From positions 5,619,281 to 5,683,280 of the forward strand of contig NW_022145599.1 in assembly GCF_000002235.5 (NCBI RefSeq): 64,000 bases of DNA, read 5' to 3'. The DNA comes from Strongylocentrotus purpuratus. Lineage: Eukaryota; Echinodermata; Echinoidea; Camarodonta; Strongylocentrotidae. Below are positions 1 to 14,202 of this stretch, in pieces; positions within the stretch are counted from its first letter, which is position 1; every line of letters begins with the position of its first letter. The position numbers and the translations under genes were made by a program. The notes under the pieces were generated by a model. It was not told where the DNA came from. It saw nothing but the letters and a program-made list of their open reading frames with translations, and made no database searches.

Positions 1-216
1 CCGATGATGGCTAAGAAAGCAAAGTAGAGCCCAAGTAGTGTAACGCAGAAACATAGGTGGATATAGCGCTCAATTTTTTTGACCCAAGAATCTTCAGACA
101 CGGATTTAGCCGAGGACGCGGATTCAGGTGAGGACGCGGATTCAGGCGAGGACGCGGATTCAGGCGAGGACGCGGATTCAGGCGAGGACTCGGATTTAGG
201 CAGGGGCTTTTTGCTG
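1..216 (-). CDS. Gene A exon 16 (partial): ICL1 repeat and TM2
   Basis: The acceptor is at 217-218 (ttttattttag) and the exon continues past the window edge. It starts in phase 2, completing the TGC left by the TM1 exon. It encodes a Ser/Pro/Glu-rich stretch of six-residue SPESAS-type repeats, a basic/aromatic turn (WVKKIERY), then a hydrophobic helix ([19 protein letters not shown]) matching the TM2 position of adhesion GPCRs. The first intracellular loop of family B2 receptors is normally short, so the repeat insertion is unusual. Confidence 0.82.
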
Positions 217-3200
217 CTAAAATAAAAGAAAGAAAGAGAAAAGGGAAAAATAAACCTTTAAAAAAATCCTAGGTATGGGTTAGAGTATTCGTACTGCACT
301 GACCATCAGTGGCATATGCCTAGGGCACCCTACCTTTCAGCCGGGGCAAGCCACAGACTTCCCTGTGGTTTTTCTTTTCAACTGTAGAGACAAAATAAAG
401 CCAATATAATGAAAATGTTGACAAAAAGCATACACCAAATTGCGTGAAGTGAGTTAGAAAATTGCAATTTTCTTCAGCTAGTGAGGGGGGAGGCAAACCC
501 CTTGTTCGCGCAAGCGACGCGCCGCTTCTGTCCGTCTTTCATTATGACACCCCCCCTCCCCCCCCCCCCCCCCCCCTCTCCAAAATTCATGGATCCGCGC
601 CTGTGTATTAACATATTGAAAAAAGTTTTATTTAACTTACACAGATTTTTGTTCTTGTGTTATGATATTCCAAAGCCAGTAGTATGTCGGAAACCGGTTT
701 CAAGACAAATAGAAAATTAGATTTTCCAAAATGGTAAATAACTAAAACTATGTCCAATAAGAAAATGCATAGTGGACCTGGCATATAAATTAATCAATAC
801 ATACATGTTTAGAGAGACCATTAGTACTCCAACTGTTTTCAGCTTAAGAGGGATACAACGTATATTTTCCCAGATTGCTGACAAATAGCTGACAAAAAAT
901 TGAAATATCCTTTCATATACTACGTTATTTTTATTTAGGTAGTTCCGAAATGAGTTACAAAAGCGGTTCAATTACACAAAGTTTGTCATTTGTTTGTGTT
1001 ACAGTAAATGAATGGCACCTATTCAAACTTACCAGATAACATAAAGGTAGGTGAAGATAGTAATGATAAGGCTGATAATGGATACCCCACAACCTATGAT
1101 GCTTAGCCATCGGAACACCTTGTTTTTTGGTCCCTCGGAGTAAATGTCCTTAGAATTTTAGGAAGAGAAAAACACATTTAGCTTTATTTTTAAATATTTT
1201 ATTTGCTCCTTTGTAACGGCTCATTCTAATATTTCGTTTGTTTTCATCTGCAGTGGTTTTATCTTTCCCCATTAACGTGAAATTGCACTCACTTCGCTGG
1301 GAGGAGCATGAAAATATAGGATTTCTCGGTCAATGTCGTAAGTTGGCCACACAAATTTTTATTATGTTCATTCAATTTCGCCGATTCTGTCTCCGCAGCT
1401 GTTATTTTTCGTTCAAATTCGTTATTTAGCATTTAAATTCATAAAACGATTATTAAAAAATATATATTTTTATTCGAATTATAACCTGTTTCTTTTTCGT
1501 AAAAGTGTGTGTTTACAGACTATAGTTGTATTTATTGGAGTGGCGTACCATAATGGTGGGGGGGGGTATCAATACTCTATACATTGATTTATTTTATATG
1601 TTTTGTTTTGTTTTGTTTTTGATAATTTATTCGATGTTCGTAATCTCTTTGAAGCCATTTATATTTGAGTAAATTATAGAGTATCAGTTTAATCACAATC
1701 ATAATCTGAAATCAGATTGTATACGTGTATTCTTTAGTTTATGTCCACATGACATGAGTTATTGAGATGTGCGCGCAGTGAGAAAACAATGTATCAAACT
1801 CATTAATGATTGTGTGGGGTGATTGTGCTTGTTACTGTATGTGATCGTGAGCATGATCGTGATTGTAATTGAGATGGTGATTACGATTGTGACTGAAATG
1901 GTAATTGTGACTGTGATCACGATCGTGATTGTGATTCAGTGTGATTGTGATTCAGATTTTGATGAGATTATGATGTAGTCTGTAAACACACACTTGCATT
2001 CACTTATATCATTGCATATTCATAAAAAGACACCCTTGCTTGGTTCCTTGCTAATTCTATATTGATGTGGCTAGGTTATATCTACTTAACGCTTGATCGT
2101 TCAGTTGCTAAATAGTGATGATTTAGTGGGTATACACCCCCAGTGAGGACAAATAACATGTTTGTTGCTTACCAACCCATACAATTTGAAATGGATTTAG
2201 CATGGAACTAAGCTTGCGGGGTGCTAATTAGTTTAATTTGTCTGCAAAACGTGTGAAATTGTATGCAAAGAAACGAATTTGAATTCACGGAAGACGCTAT
2301 TACGTAATCACGAATCGTCTCGCTTTAAATTGATTGAAAGTTTTACGAAAAAGAAACACGTTTTAATTCGAATGAAAATAAAATATTTTTGAATGATCGT
2401 TTTATGAATTTAAATGCTAAATAACGAATTTGAACGACAAATAACAGCTGCGGTGACAGAAGCGGCGAAATTGAATGAACATAAAATGAATTTGTGTGGC
2501 CAACTAACGAAATTGACCGAGAAATCCTATATTAACAAGAAGACATTTTCAATCGTGAAAGCCTTGAAACTCTGCAAGCAAAATCTTAAACTTGAAATCA
2601 TGGGACACAGGATGGAGCGCAAAGTTTGTTTATATCCTGAGATAAATATTGAAATCAAATGAAATATCATGTCATAATCATATTGACAAGATCAATTCCG
2701 TCCTTAGATGAGTTTAATTAGGATTGTAATGATATCGAATAAACTACATGGTTTTATTTAAATACTTACCACAATCACTGCAAAGCTTGTAAAGTGGTCA
2801 CATGCACAGGTCACACTGTTGATGTCGGTGATTTCTACATCATCTGGAGCAGTTATCTGTTTGAAAGATGTGTCTTGACCAACTCTGATTAGTATGCAGC
2901 CTCGGGTTGACCAGTTCCCAGTTCCAGTGTCCCAGAAAGTACAGACGGGATCGTAGTTGTCCTCCTGTTTGATGATAACAAACGCGTATAATCATGTTAA
3001 TATTCTTAATAGATATTTAGCAGAATGATACAATCATAATAAGAAATTTGTCTAGTTATTTAAAATCACTTCATGTTAAATATATTTAAAAGAAACTGAA
3101 CAAATTGTTGAATTTCCTACGAATGGCTCGTATTGAAACTGCCTGCTGTTATTAATGAATTTCCGCGGTCGGAATATCAAAAAGAATTCTCGTGAATGAT

Positions 3201-6200
3201 ATTTTTTGTTTTGGTAACTACATTGTAACATCTACATTTCAATTTGCTTTGTAACCAAACAATGTCTTATCTATAGGTTTGAATTTGTTATCAAGATTAA
3301 CTAAAAGTGTATTAGCATTATTGGGCCAACTAACTTCTTATAAGGTAGAACATGGGCATTGATTTTACTGAGTTGTGTCTCCATATCAAACCCGTTTCTG
3401 CTTACCTGCAGGGACCAATTCATTCGTTAAAATGCCAAAGACCCGTGGAAAAGCTGATCGTACATCTGCTCTGACTGCATCCAAAGAATGGAACAATATC
3501 CCGTCGTTCAGTAATTCAGCTCATTACACGCACCAATTAAAGAAATTATTAAAGTCCCAATATCTTTAAAACTCCTTTTCATTACATTATCGTATTTGTA
3601 AATGCTGTGAGATAGTTGTACTGAGTAGAACGTATGTAGAGTAAGAGAGTCCTATCTAGTTAGCCAACAATATTCACCAAATACTACAAGGTTACAGACA
3701 ACTCACAAAAACACGAAATAACAAACTCTCAACAATTGTACTGGGAGTTTGTGATCCTGTGAAGATATCGTTAATTGTTCTGGATAAACTGGGGTGTTTC
3801 ACAAAGATCCCAAGTTGAACTTATCTCTAAGTTGGACTTCAAAATTATGGAAAGCCATTAGCATCTTTGAAAATATTTTATACAAGTTATTTTGAAAGGC
3901 ATAAAATGTTGATTCAAATCATTCATATTTTCTATCATCAAGAAGATTTCATGTTCTGGATGTGGAATTTATGAAAAGTCTAAAATACTTTAATTTCCAC
4001 TTTTGAATGTATTTCATTTTAAGGCTCCAATGGCTGTCAATAATTTTGAAGTCCAACTTAGTGTTAAGTTCTACTTAGGATATTTGTGAAACACCCCCCT
4101 GAAGTTTTTAATCTTACCATAATGTTGGAAAAAGATAGATTGACGGGTTGCGACAAGTCCTCAATTTTCCGTCCATCAACGATGACAGTCATTACTGGTG
4201 TGTTTACAACCCTGCTGAAAAGTTCGTTATTTTGGTTGACATTTCGTATGTATTTAGAAGGATATAAGACATCACTAGCATAAACTATAAATATGATTTT
4301 AGCAGACTCCATCATTGATGTGGTTCCGCCTTCAAACGGCAGACGTAACGCCTCCACAGGAATGACAGTCTGTACAAGTGTTGTTTCAATTGGAATGATC
4401 GAACTAGAATCTCTAACAGCAACTGTGGTGTTTGTTTGAGTGAAATCGGTGATGTCAAGACCGGACAATCTTATCACGATGCCATCGGACGATTCTGTAC
4501 TGGAAATTCTTTGAACCTGAAATGAAATGATGTTAATGATATATTTAGTTTTCTATGTGTAAATTGGTTTTTAACAATATAACATTTCTGTCTGAATAAA
4601 AAAAAAATATATATCTATAAAAACGTGACTTTAATAACAGTAGAAAACTGAAACTCAAGACATTCATCTGACCATCTTAATTCTGAGAGTAAACGCTGTG
4701 AAACGAAGGGCAGGGGCTGGTGAAGAGTTGAGGAAGGGGTGCGAGAAAAAGAATCTTCCTTTAACATTTTGATCCTCGGGAAATCCTCTGGCCTGTTCCA
4801 AGAAGTTAAGAAGGTGAGGCAGGTGGTCCCTTTTTACACTTAAAAGCCTTATTGTAAATTTTCTATTTCAATAGCGGACTGTTGCGGCCCCCACGATCCA
4901 CCTTGATTATATCTTTATGAAGGGCACCACTCAGCAAAGTATAATCTAATATTGAATTCAAGGATAGAAGCTAACATAAAGAGGAACAAATTTATTACCT
5001 TAACAGCGATGTTGTTAAACTTTTCGTCATAACCTGTGGAGTTAACTTCGAGATAACCGAGTTGCTTCTCAATACCCTGGACTAATCGGGAGGGTGAATT
5101 ACTTTGTTCTTGAGCGTCAAATAATTCCTCCTCATTCATATTCATTATGTTGTTAACAACATGACCATAAGATGTGGTCACCTGTAAAGTAAAACATCAA
5201 TCTGGAGTTAATATATGCAAACGGGCTGACATTAGCAACGATTTATGTTTTGTTTTTGTAATTATGAAACAAGAGCTCTTCTTATACATGATATTCTAAG
5301 GGTATAAAACAAATACATACTAGAGCTCGCCGTCTTCTTCAAAAAAGTAAATTGAAGGCATTATACTTTACTCTCACGAATGCAAGGCAAAAAGGTTGGT
5401 ATTTTACAGTGAATATTGGGTTGAAACTTGTCAAAACAATAGGATATATAGCAAAAGAATGTGGCTGTTACGATACCACATTACATTTAGGTAGATAAAG
5501 TCACTATTCGAGAATAGCTTGGTCAAGAAAGTGAATACATTACTTTAAGCACATAAAGAGTCTTCTCCGTCCAAAAAGTTATACTATTTGTTTGACATAA
5601 CTGAGAATAAAGCCAAGTAGGTATGACACATTGTTATACATTGTTACCATGGTCACCGAGGGCACAGGAGTTATGCAGGCCCCTTCACCTCCCCTGGTGC
5701 CATATTTAGATTAATATAACATTCTATGGGACTAAAATCACTGGTTCTACTGTAAATGTTCCACTCATCCTAGGACAAAGGAGCATGTGCACTCACATTA
5801 TAATCGCTTGAATTCCACCGCACAATACGATCCATGATGTCAGCCACAAGATTCGCCTCATAGGCCGTGAACTCATCTGAATGCGTTGTAATGATTGCGG
5901 TCCTGTATGCACTTTCTTCAAGATTTTCATCTGTAATTCCTTCCTGTTTGTCAAGGAACAGCAACACAAAAACTGTGTTAATTCTAAAGGCCATTTTGAG
6001 ATTATTATTTTTTAAACTGTATTTTAATCCGACTTGTGTGTATTTTACACAATATTTCCAACATAAAATTGGAGGTGAATCATCACCAAACTGTGCCTGT
6101 GGAGAGATCCAAACTATGGATCATGTCATTGATGATTGTCCTATCAATCCCCTCACGGTGCTCCCGGACTTCGTGAGCTCGATGCTGAGACAATCAGTTG

Positions 6201-9200
6201 GCTAAATAAAGATCTTTCTATCTAGATGATGTACCCCCTGATATTCTTTGTACGAACGAACGAAACTGTAAATTGTAAAGGGTCCATAACCGTCTTCGAA
6301 GTTTGGTACGGATAAGATGGGATTCATCAAACGAATGTTCCATTCATCCCTGAGCAGGATATGGTAAAAGTATGAATTTTGCCATTTTACTTCAGCTAAG
6401 AAAAAAGCACCATTGTGATAAAATCGAAGGCACCTACCTCTAATATCTCTTCCAAAAGTTCCCTTGCATCACGGAATGCTCCGCAGTTTAGTGCAATAGT
6501 CCAAAAATAGCCGAACTCTTCCTCGTTACAAAGACCAGTTAATATAGGCTCTCCGGCTTAAAAGGAGATGAAAGGTTTTACTTCAACGATGTCGAACACA
6601 CAATCGTTTCCGTATAATTATTTCACCTCGTTCTTTGAACTATACATTTCATCCACTTGTACCACAAGATGGTCCTACGTGGGGTTTTTTTTTCAACTAA
6701 CCTAAGTAATAACGTTGTTAAAACATTTTATCAACATTTATTTCAAGATTTTTGCACCCGATTATGAGCGTTTCTATATCATAGGTTATCTCTTAAACTT
6801 CAAGAGTATGGTGTGTTTTACGTCCACTTCCTGAAACTTGTAATACCGCACTATTAGATATCAAAACGTGTGTTTTCCCCCGCCAATTTCTAAAACATTG
6901 TCAGATTCCTTTATTTACCTTGTGTAGTATTAAACGGACATGCTGCACTTGAGTTCAATACAGATCCCACGGTGGACCGTTCCAGGGTGGCATTTCCATA
7001 GACTGTATTCTGAGATCTCGTCTTGCAGAAAGCACCTGATTATGAAAGCCATCATCATTCTATACAATAATTGTTGTTAAATATTCATGTGAATTAGAAA
7101 TGCTTGATGGTTTTTTTAAAAAACGATAGCAAACCGATGTAAAACAGTTTATAAAACTCACAATCATCCCGGGGACACTCTTTTTTTTTGGAGAATGTGA
7201 CGTATTATCTCCTAATGCTACGTTTACACTATGTTCCAGGCGGCCACGACAGCCGAGTATGCCCGAAACGTAGTGCGCCGTGGGATTTTGGCTATTGTAT
7301 CTCTGTACTCAAGTTTTGTGCCACGTTTTCTCACGGTCTATCACGGTATCCGTGAGGGGACTTCGGGGAAAGGGGGCTTCGGCCACACCGAAGATGCCAA
7401 CGCCTTCCGGAACTATCTGAGGAGGCCTCCGGAGCTCTTCGACGAGATCCTTGAAATAGTAACACCAGCCATCGAGAGACAAGACACGAACTTCCGCTCT
7501 GCCCTACCACCTTGACTGAAACTGTCAGTGACTCTGACACATCTGGCCACTGGGGGCAATTATTCGTCACTCTCCTTTGCGTTCTGGTGCAGTAAAGCAA
7601 CCATCTGCCATATGGTGCCAAAAGTGTGCAAGGCCATCGTGGGAACCTACAAGGATGATGTGTTCGCCGTTCTAGTGACGCCCAAGGAGTGAACAGCCCT
7701 TGCCCAGGAGTTTGAAGACAAGTGGAGTGTGCCTTATGCAGTGAGTGCTCTAGAAGAGAAGCATATTGCCATCAGCAAGCCACCCAACACAGGCTCCTTG
7801 TACCACAACTACGAGGGGATTTTCAATATCCCTCTCCTCGCCTTTGTGGATGCCCAGTATCTTTTCCTCTTCAGGATTTTAAGGCTGCTCATGCTTCTCT
7901 ACTAGTGGTGGTTGTGCAGGACGGGGGCCTTCGTACGAATTGGCTTTTTTGGTGGCATAGCTTGGGCTTCTTTGTTTAAAGCTTGGTCTCCTCTCTTCGT
8001 TTTGTAGATGCACCGTGTCGTCGATTGCTCAGACTCGAATGAAGCTCCCCTTCCGGGCCCGGCTTTTACTCCCTCCCAGACCGCTAGGCGCCGTGTCAGA
8101 CCGTAGTAGAACGTAACGCGCTGTAGCACACCGGGCCCGTAAAGCATCATACGCCGGGACGCGTTATTTTTTTATGCGGCACAGATTGGGGCTTTTTTTT
8201 AAAAGGGGTCTTGATTTACAGACTAATGGTGGTCGTGTGCGTACTAGTTGTAGAGGTCTGTTTTTAATAGTGTTACATGTAATCCACTACCGTATGGAAA
8301 ATCATTACATCAACAATTAAAATGCAATTGAAAATCTGAAGAGGAGGCAGCACGTCAACAAGGAGAACATCACAATAATAACTTAATTAACTTAAACGAA
8401 GAGGAATGTTATCTAAACACATAGTTCGCGATGGATATTCAAACTTCTTCGCAGCGCTAATGCGCTAGCGAACATGCCTAGTCTCACGTACGTGCAGACA
8501 TTATTCAGAAGGGAAAGAACGTACTTCCCATAGGCTCAACACGTACCATGCCCCAATCTGTGCCGGGACGGGCCGTGATTGAACGCGAAGAAACAGCTAC
8601 CATACATCCTAGCTTGCCGTGAGAATCTTGACAAAACGTGGCCAAATGGGACAAAACGCGCACTAAACGCGGCAGAACGTGGCAAAACTTGAAAGGACTG
8701 TGAGATGCCGGGAAAACACATGTTTCCTGTCCCACTGCGGACCGCCTCTGTCACGTTTTGTTGCGCTCAACACGTTTTTACTACGGCCTAGTATGGAAAG
8801 CCGTTGGTGACTTTATTCACATGCCCCAGACGTATGGAACGCGGCACACGTCTGCTAAATTGACCAATCACCGCCTGTTATTTAGCAGGCGCGTGCAAGG
8901 TGCGATAGCACACGCCTGTTACTTTATTAGCACACGTGTGCCTTTTTTCCAGACGGATGCTGTTTACTGCGCATGCGTCTGGAATTGATCGACCAATCAG
9001 ATACCTTGTTTAATATGGAGTTTAATGTGTGTGTAGATTGAGTGCATGCAGCGCAGACAAGCAAAAATGTGCCGGGCACGTGGTGATCGACGCACGTGGT
9101 ACTCTTACCGTTCTTAAAAGTATTGACTTTGATTTCTATGTCAGAAAAGAAGTATACATTGTAAGAGTACTTCCATTGAGGTTGGAACTTTCTGATGCAA

Positions 9201-12200
9201 AGAATAGTATGTCAAACAAGTTATAAACGAGGTACCGAACTGCTATATGAACGTTTATCCTCCACCTCGGAGTTTGTAAATACTATAAAGCTAGTCTAGG
9301 GTTGATAAAGAAAAGGTAAGTCTAATATCATGAATGGTAGTTTCCAGATTTACAATCTATCATTCAGAACCTACTCGAATTGCAAATTAGGTGATATACT
9401 ATGCAACAGTGCCATTATGATAGTGTGTATGATCCAGTGTAGATACGTAGTGTTGGAACAACAGAGTAGATCTCTCCCCCTCTTCCATCTCTCCCTTATC
9501 TCTCTTGGGTCACTCTGTACAGAGGTCAACCTCACTCGTGGTAGGGAAACACACACACACTCTCTCTTTCTCTCCCTTTCTTCCCCAATATTCTCGTTCA
9601 TGTTGTGTTGTTGGGCAACACTCTCCATTGGGCTAGGACAGGGGGATTAGTGATAGGAGGCATGTTTGCTTAAGCTGTAAGAGCTCAGATTAGAAGTTGG
9701 AAACACTGTGAAGAGTTTGCATTTGCTTGGCACAAGGGATTGTCTGACCATTATTATTTGGTAGTTTACAATCGAATAAACCTGCTCATAATTATCCCAT
9801 AGGCCTAATTGTATTTAAGGGTTGATGTTTGGATGTTGATTGGCTTATATACATGTATTGCTGTATATAGCATAAGTGGAAGTTATCACATTTCTTAGAG
9901 ACAATCAATATTCTTTAGTCTATATTTCTTGTCTTATATGAGTTTATGATTATTCCTTTATATTTCTATGTTATATGTCATATGGGTAGTCGAAGCATAA
10001 TAATAGTGCAATAATTATAGGTGAATCACATGCAGATTGCAGTATTGATTGATAAGCTCGTTTTCCTAAAACGATATTTACACCTGAGATTATGTATGTG
10101 TTGTGTGCTGGAGGAATACAACATATTTCTATGTTAGTATTATTATTTCTAAATCTGAGAGGATAATAGATTAGCGCGTTTAGATGAGATTGCCGAGGTA
10201 CAATGAAGGTCTAATTTAGAGTTAGGGTATCACGAATCACCATCAGGGGCATCTCCAAAGGGGGAAGGGTGTGGGTACGTGCGACACCCCCCACCTGTCA
10301 GGATATTGTCGGGAAAATTGCGCTGCCGTCGGGAAAAAAGAGAAAAGGGGGAGGGGAAAAAAGAGAGGGAAAGGGAAAGAAAAGAAAAGAAGAAAGGAAA
10401 AGAAAAGAAAGAAAGGAAAAGAAAGGAAAGAAAGGAAAACAAAGGAAAGATAAGAGAAGAAAGAAAGAGAAAAAAGAAAAAGAGGGGAGAGGAAAGAAAA
10501 GAAAAGAAAGAAAAGAAAGAAAAGGAAAACAAGAAGAAAAAATAGTAAAAGGGAAAGAAAAGAAACGGGGGATGAAAGAGAGGAGAAAGAGGGGAGGTAA
10601 GAGCCTGAGAGAGGAGGAGTGGGAGTAAAAGAGAGAAGGGGGTTGTTGGGTGGAGTCGTCTCGTCGAGGGAGCAAGAAAGACACGGATAAATATGTTGCT
10701 GTGTCGGGTCAGCTAGCTGTGTCGGTATTCTTGCTCGATCCTCGTGTACTATATCAATGCAGAAGTTTGAAGTCGGTGAGATGTATATTCGGTCGGCCGA
10801 CAAGTTTTTTTTCCCTACGAACTGTGACTTTTTATCCGTTGTGACGACTGCGAGAGTGACTACAACTACTATACTTGTATTTTCTAGAAGTTTCACTCAC
10901 CTATAATATCAGCTAAAGAAATTAGAGGTTTGAAATTTTCGGGGAAATTGAATTCAAACAAGGTTTAAGAGTCAACAACGGTACAACGAATCGTCCTCTT
11001 TCTCTAATAATTTAGGGAATCGTCAAAGCTTCCGCGCTTCGCGCCAAAGGGGGAAACTGAATTCAGATGAATAGGGCTTAATAAAAGTCAAAAACGGTAC
11101 GACGAATCGTCTTCCTTTCTCTATATTGTGATGAAACGCCAAAAATTCCGCGCTTGTCGCGGAAGAGGAAAACTTCATGTAGACGAGTCGAGAACGGTAC
11201 AACGAATCGTCTTCTTTCTCTAATAATTTAAGGAAACGTCATAGCTTCCGCGGTTCACACGAGAGGGGGAAACTGAATTCAGACAAAAAAATATGGTTTA
11301 TTAAGATTTGAAAGCGGTACAACGAATCGTCTTCTTTCTCAAATAATTTAAGGAAACGTCAAAGCTTCCGCGCTTTGCGCGAGAGGGGGAAACTGAATTC
11401 AGATGAATTGGGCTTAATAAGAGTCGAAAACGTTACGACGAATCGTCTTCCTTTCTCTATATTGTGATCAAACCCCAAAAATTCCGCGCTTCTCGCCGAA
11501 GGGGAAAACTTCATTTAGACGAGTCGAGAACGGTACAACGAATCGTCTTCTTTCTCTAATAATTTAAGGAATCGTTAAAGCTTCGCGCTAATGGGGAAAA
11601 TCGAATTCAGATAATTAGGGCTTATTAAGAATCGAAAACGGTACAACGAATCGTCTTCTTTCTCTAATAATAATTTAATGAAACGTCAAAACTTCCGCGC
11701 TTCGCGAGGGAGGGGGAAGACTGAATTCAGATAAGGATTAAGAGTCGAGAACAGTACACCGAATCGTCTGCTTTTTCTCATAATTTAATGAAACGTCAAA
11801 GCAACTGAATTCAGACAAGGATTAGAGTCGAGCACGGTTCAACGATCGTCTACTTTCTCTAATAATTTAATGAAACGCCAAATCTTCAGAGCTTCTCGCG
11901 GGAGGGGGAGAACTGAATTCAGATAAGGATTGAGAGTCGAGAACAGTACACCGATCTCGTCTGCTTCTTCTCATCATTTAATGAAACGTCAAAGCTTCCT
12001 CGCTTTGCGCGGGAAGGGGAGAAACTGAATTCAGACAAGGATTAACAGTCGAGAACGGTACAGCAAATCGTCTTCTTTTCATAATAATTTAATGAAACGT
12101 CAAAGCTTTCGCACTTCGCGCGGGAGGGGGGGGGGAACTTCATTCAGACAAGGATTAACAGTCGAGAACGGTACAATAAATCGTCTTCTTTTCCTAATAA

Positions 12201-14161
12201 TTTAAGGAAACGTCTAAGCTTCCGCGCTTCTCGCGGGAGGCCTTTTACCGACACACCCGCGCTCTTTAAGTGATTCGCTTGCTCACTACCGCCCCTCCCT
12301 AAAATAAGATCCTAGCTCCGTGTCTGCCTTTAAATATATAGCTATGAATGCTGACTAAGTTGACGAAATAATTCGTATATTTGTGTCGTCGTGGAAAATG
12401 ACCATTTGCGCATACGCAAGTACTATAGATAGTCCATAGGAAAAACAATTTAGCCTTCGGCCCCGGGTTTATAGGGTTAAATTTGTAGATATTGGAAATT
12501 TAATTTTGTCGGTAATTGGTGGCTAGTTTTGTCGTTAATCGTTGGCCTCTACACCCCACCCCCCCCCCCCCCACTGAAAGGGTATAGCAACGCCCCTGAT
12601 CACCATATTAGGTATGAATATGATGTGTATAAGAACAAAACATATATAACATTATCTGTATGTAAGTGTTTATTCCATTTGATAATGAAACTGTTCTTAT
12701 AATAATGTAAATGTTAGTTCAATAGGAACTCTGTAGGACCATGCATTATGGTTCAAGGCATGCCCACATAGAGAATTTTGTTATGTTAGAGGTCGGGGCC
12801 AAATGCAATGAATTATTGATAATTTATTGCATTTTCTTTGTGCGTTTTTTTTTCTGGGGGCGGCGACGTACCCTAGCCCCCGCTGTTTACTCGTACCAAG
12901 GGAATACTGCGGGGAGGGTGGACCGAATGGCGCAGCGTGGTCGTAATGACTTTTTTTTTTGGGGGGGAGGGGCAGGATGATGGGTCGCGTACATTATTGG
13001 GGCACGCCTTTTTTTCTTTATTTGCTCAGAATGTACGTTCTCAATAAATGTTTTCTACAAATATTCGGGGCCATGTGGTGACCCCCCACCCCCCCCCCCC
13101 CCCCCCTGCGCCTACACCACAGCCGTGGGGTGTTCCCTATTCATTATTTCGCTTTCTTATTATCATTTTGTTTATTGCTAATTTAATTTTCATTTAATTG
13201 TTTATGAAAAGCGACCCTCAACCCATGTTATGAATAGCGACCCTTAAACGCGAACCATCATCCCGGGCCAACCCCCCCCCCCCCCCCCCTATCAGTCTGA
13301 TCACGTTGTGCAAGTACATATTACCGACAATTTTCGTTCAAGTAGTTCATAGATGGCGTAGCCTGTGTGTGTTTCACGGGGGGGGGGGCTGTGGGGTGTA
13401 ACAGCTTTGCCATCTAGGAGCTGATGTATCATGTCCCTAACCCACAGCAAAGGAAGGAATCGACAGAGAGGGGGTTGTATGGACTTAAAGGGCCAGTCCA
13501 CTTCAAAAATTAATAACAAACCAATCAAACTAAAAGTTTGCAAAATCGGATAACTAATAAGATTGTTTTTAATTTTTAATGACATAAACAACTTTGAAAA
13601 TCACAAGACAAATTGGCAAATCACTCATGAATCTGTGACGTCATTCAGGCGCGGATCCAGGATTTCTTAGGGGGGAGGGGTGGGGCCAAAATTTGAAATT
13701 ATGCCAGCCAAATAGTGGTATGTAATGGTGACCAGCAGTGACGTAATAGGGCGTGGGTACAGGGACGGGCGAGCTTCCCCCTCCCTCCTCCACGAAGCGC
13801 GGAAGCTTTTACGTTTCATTAAACCATTATAGAAAGAAGACGATTCGTTGTACCGTTCTCGACTCTTATTTTAATCCTTCAAAAATCTTCTTTGTCTGCT
13901 CCTTTTTCTTCCTACGTCCTCTTCTTTTTCTCTCCTCTCTCTTATATTTTTGTTTTTAGGGCCAGCGTTTAAGGGAGGACCGCCCCCACTGCCCCACCCC
14001 GGCCTCTGAAGCTCAGGAGTTTAAGGCAATAAATCACCGTCAGATGAGCATCTAAGGGCCCGCCTTAGGGCCCTAGGTGGAATCCAGGGGGGAACAGCCT
14101 GGGAGGCAAGACCCTTTCAACCCCGATCTCTTCCTCCCCCCCCCCCATCCCCTTTTTCTTT

Positions 14162-14202
<41 letters not shown>

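Larger units (their letters stand above)
2965..4117 (-). other. Gene A intron 13
   Basis: Intron carrying a plus-strand LINE C-terminal remnant (3375-3569) and a MITE (3791-4097). The rest is AT-rich with nothing recognised. Confidence 0.65.
10244..12598. mobile_element. Non-autonomous hAT element carrying a satellite array
   Basis: Ends CAGGGGC... and ...GCCCCTG are flanked by an exact 8-bp duplication ATCACCAT (10236-10243 and 12599-12606). The CAGGGGC ends plus an 8-bp TSD are diagnostic of hAT. It has no transposase. The interior consists of a purine-rich block (10337-10625) and a ~110-bp satellite array (10926-12245). Confidence 0.88.

Noticed and set aside
2414..2662. 82-codon plus-strand ORF
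   Set aside because: It begins inside the right arm of the foldback element and runs out of it; no motif.
10230..10896. Overlapping ORFs of up to 217 codons on both strands
   Set aside because: They are products of the purine tract (Lys/Arg/Glu or Ser/Phe/Leu only) and have no domain.
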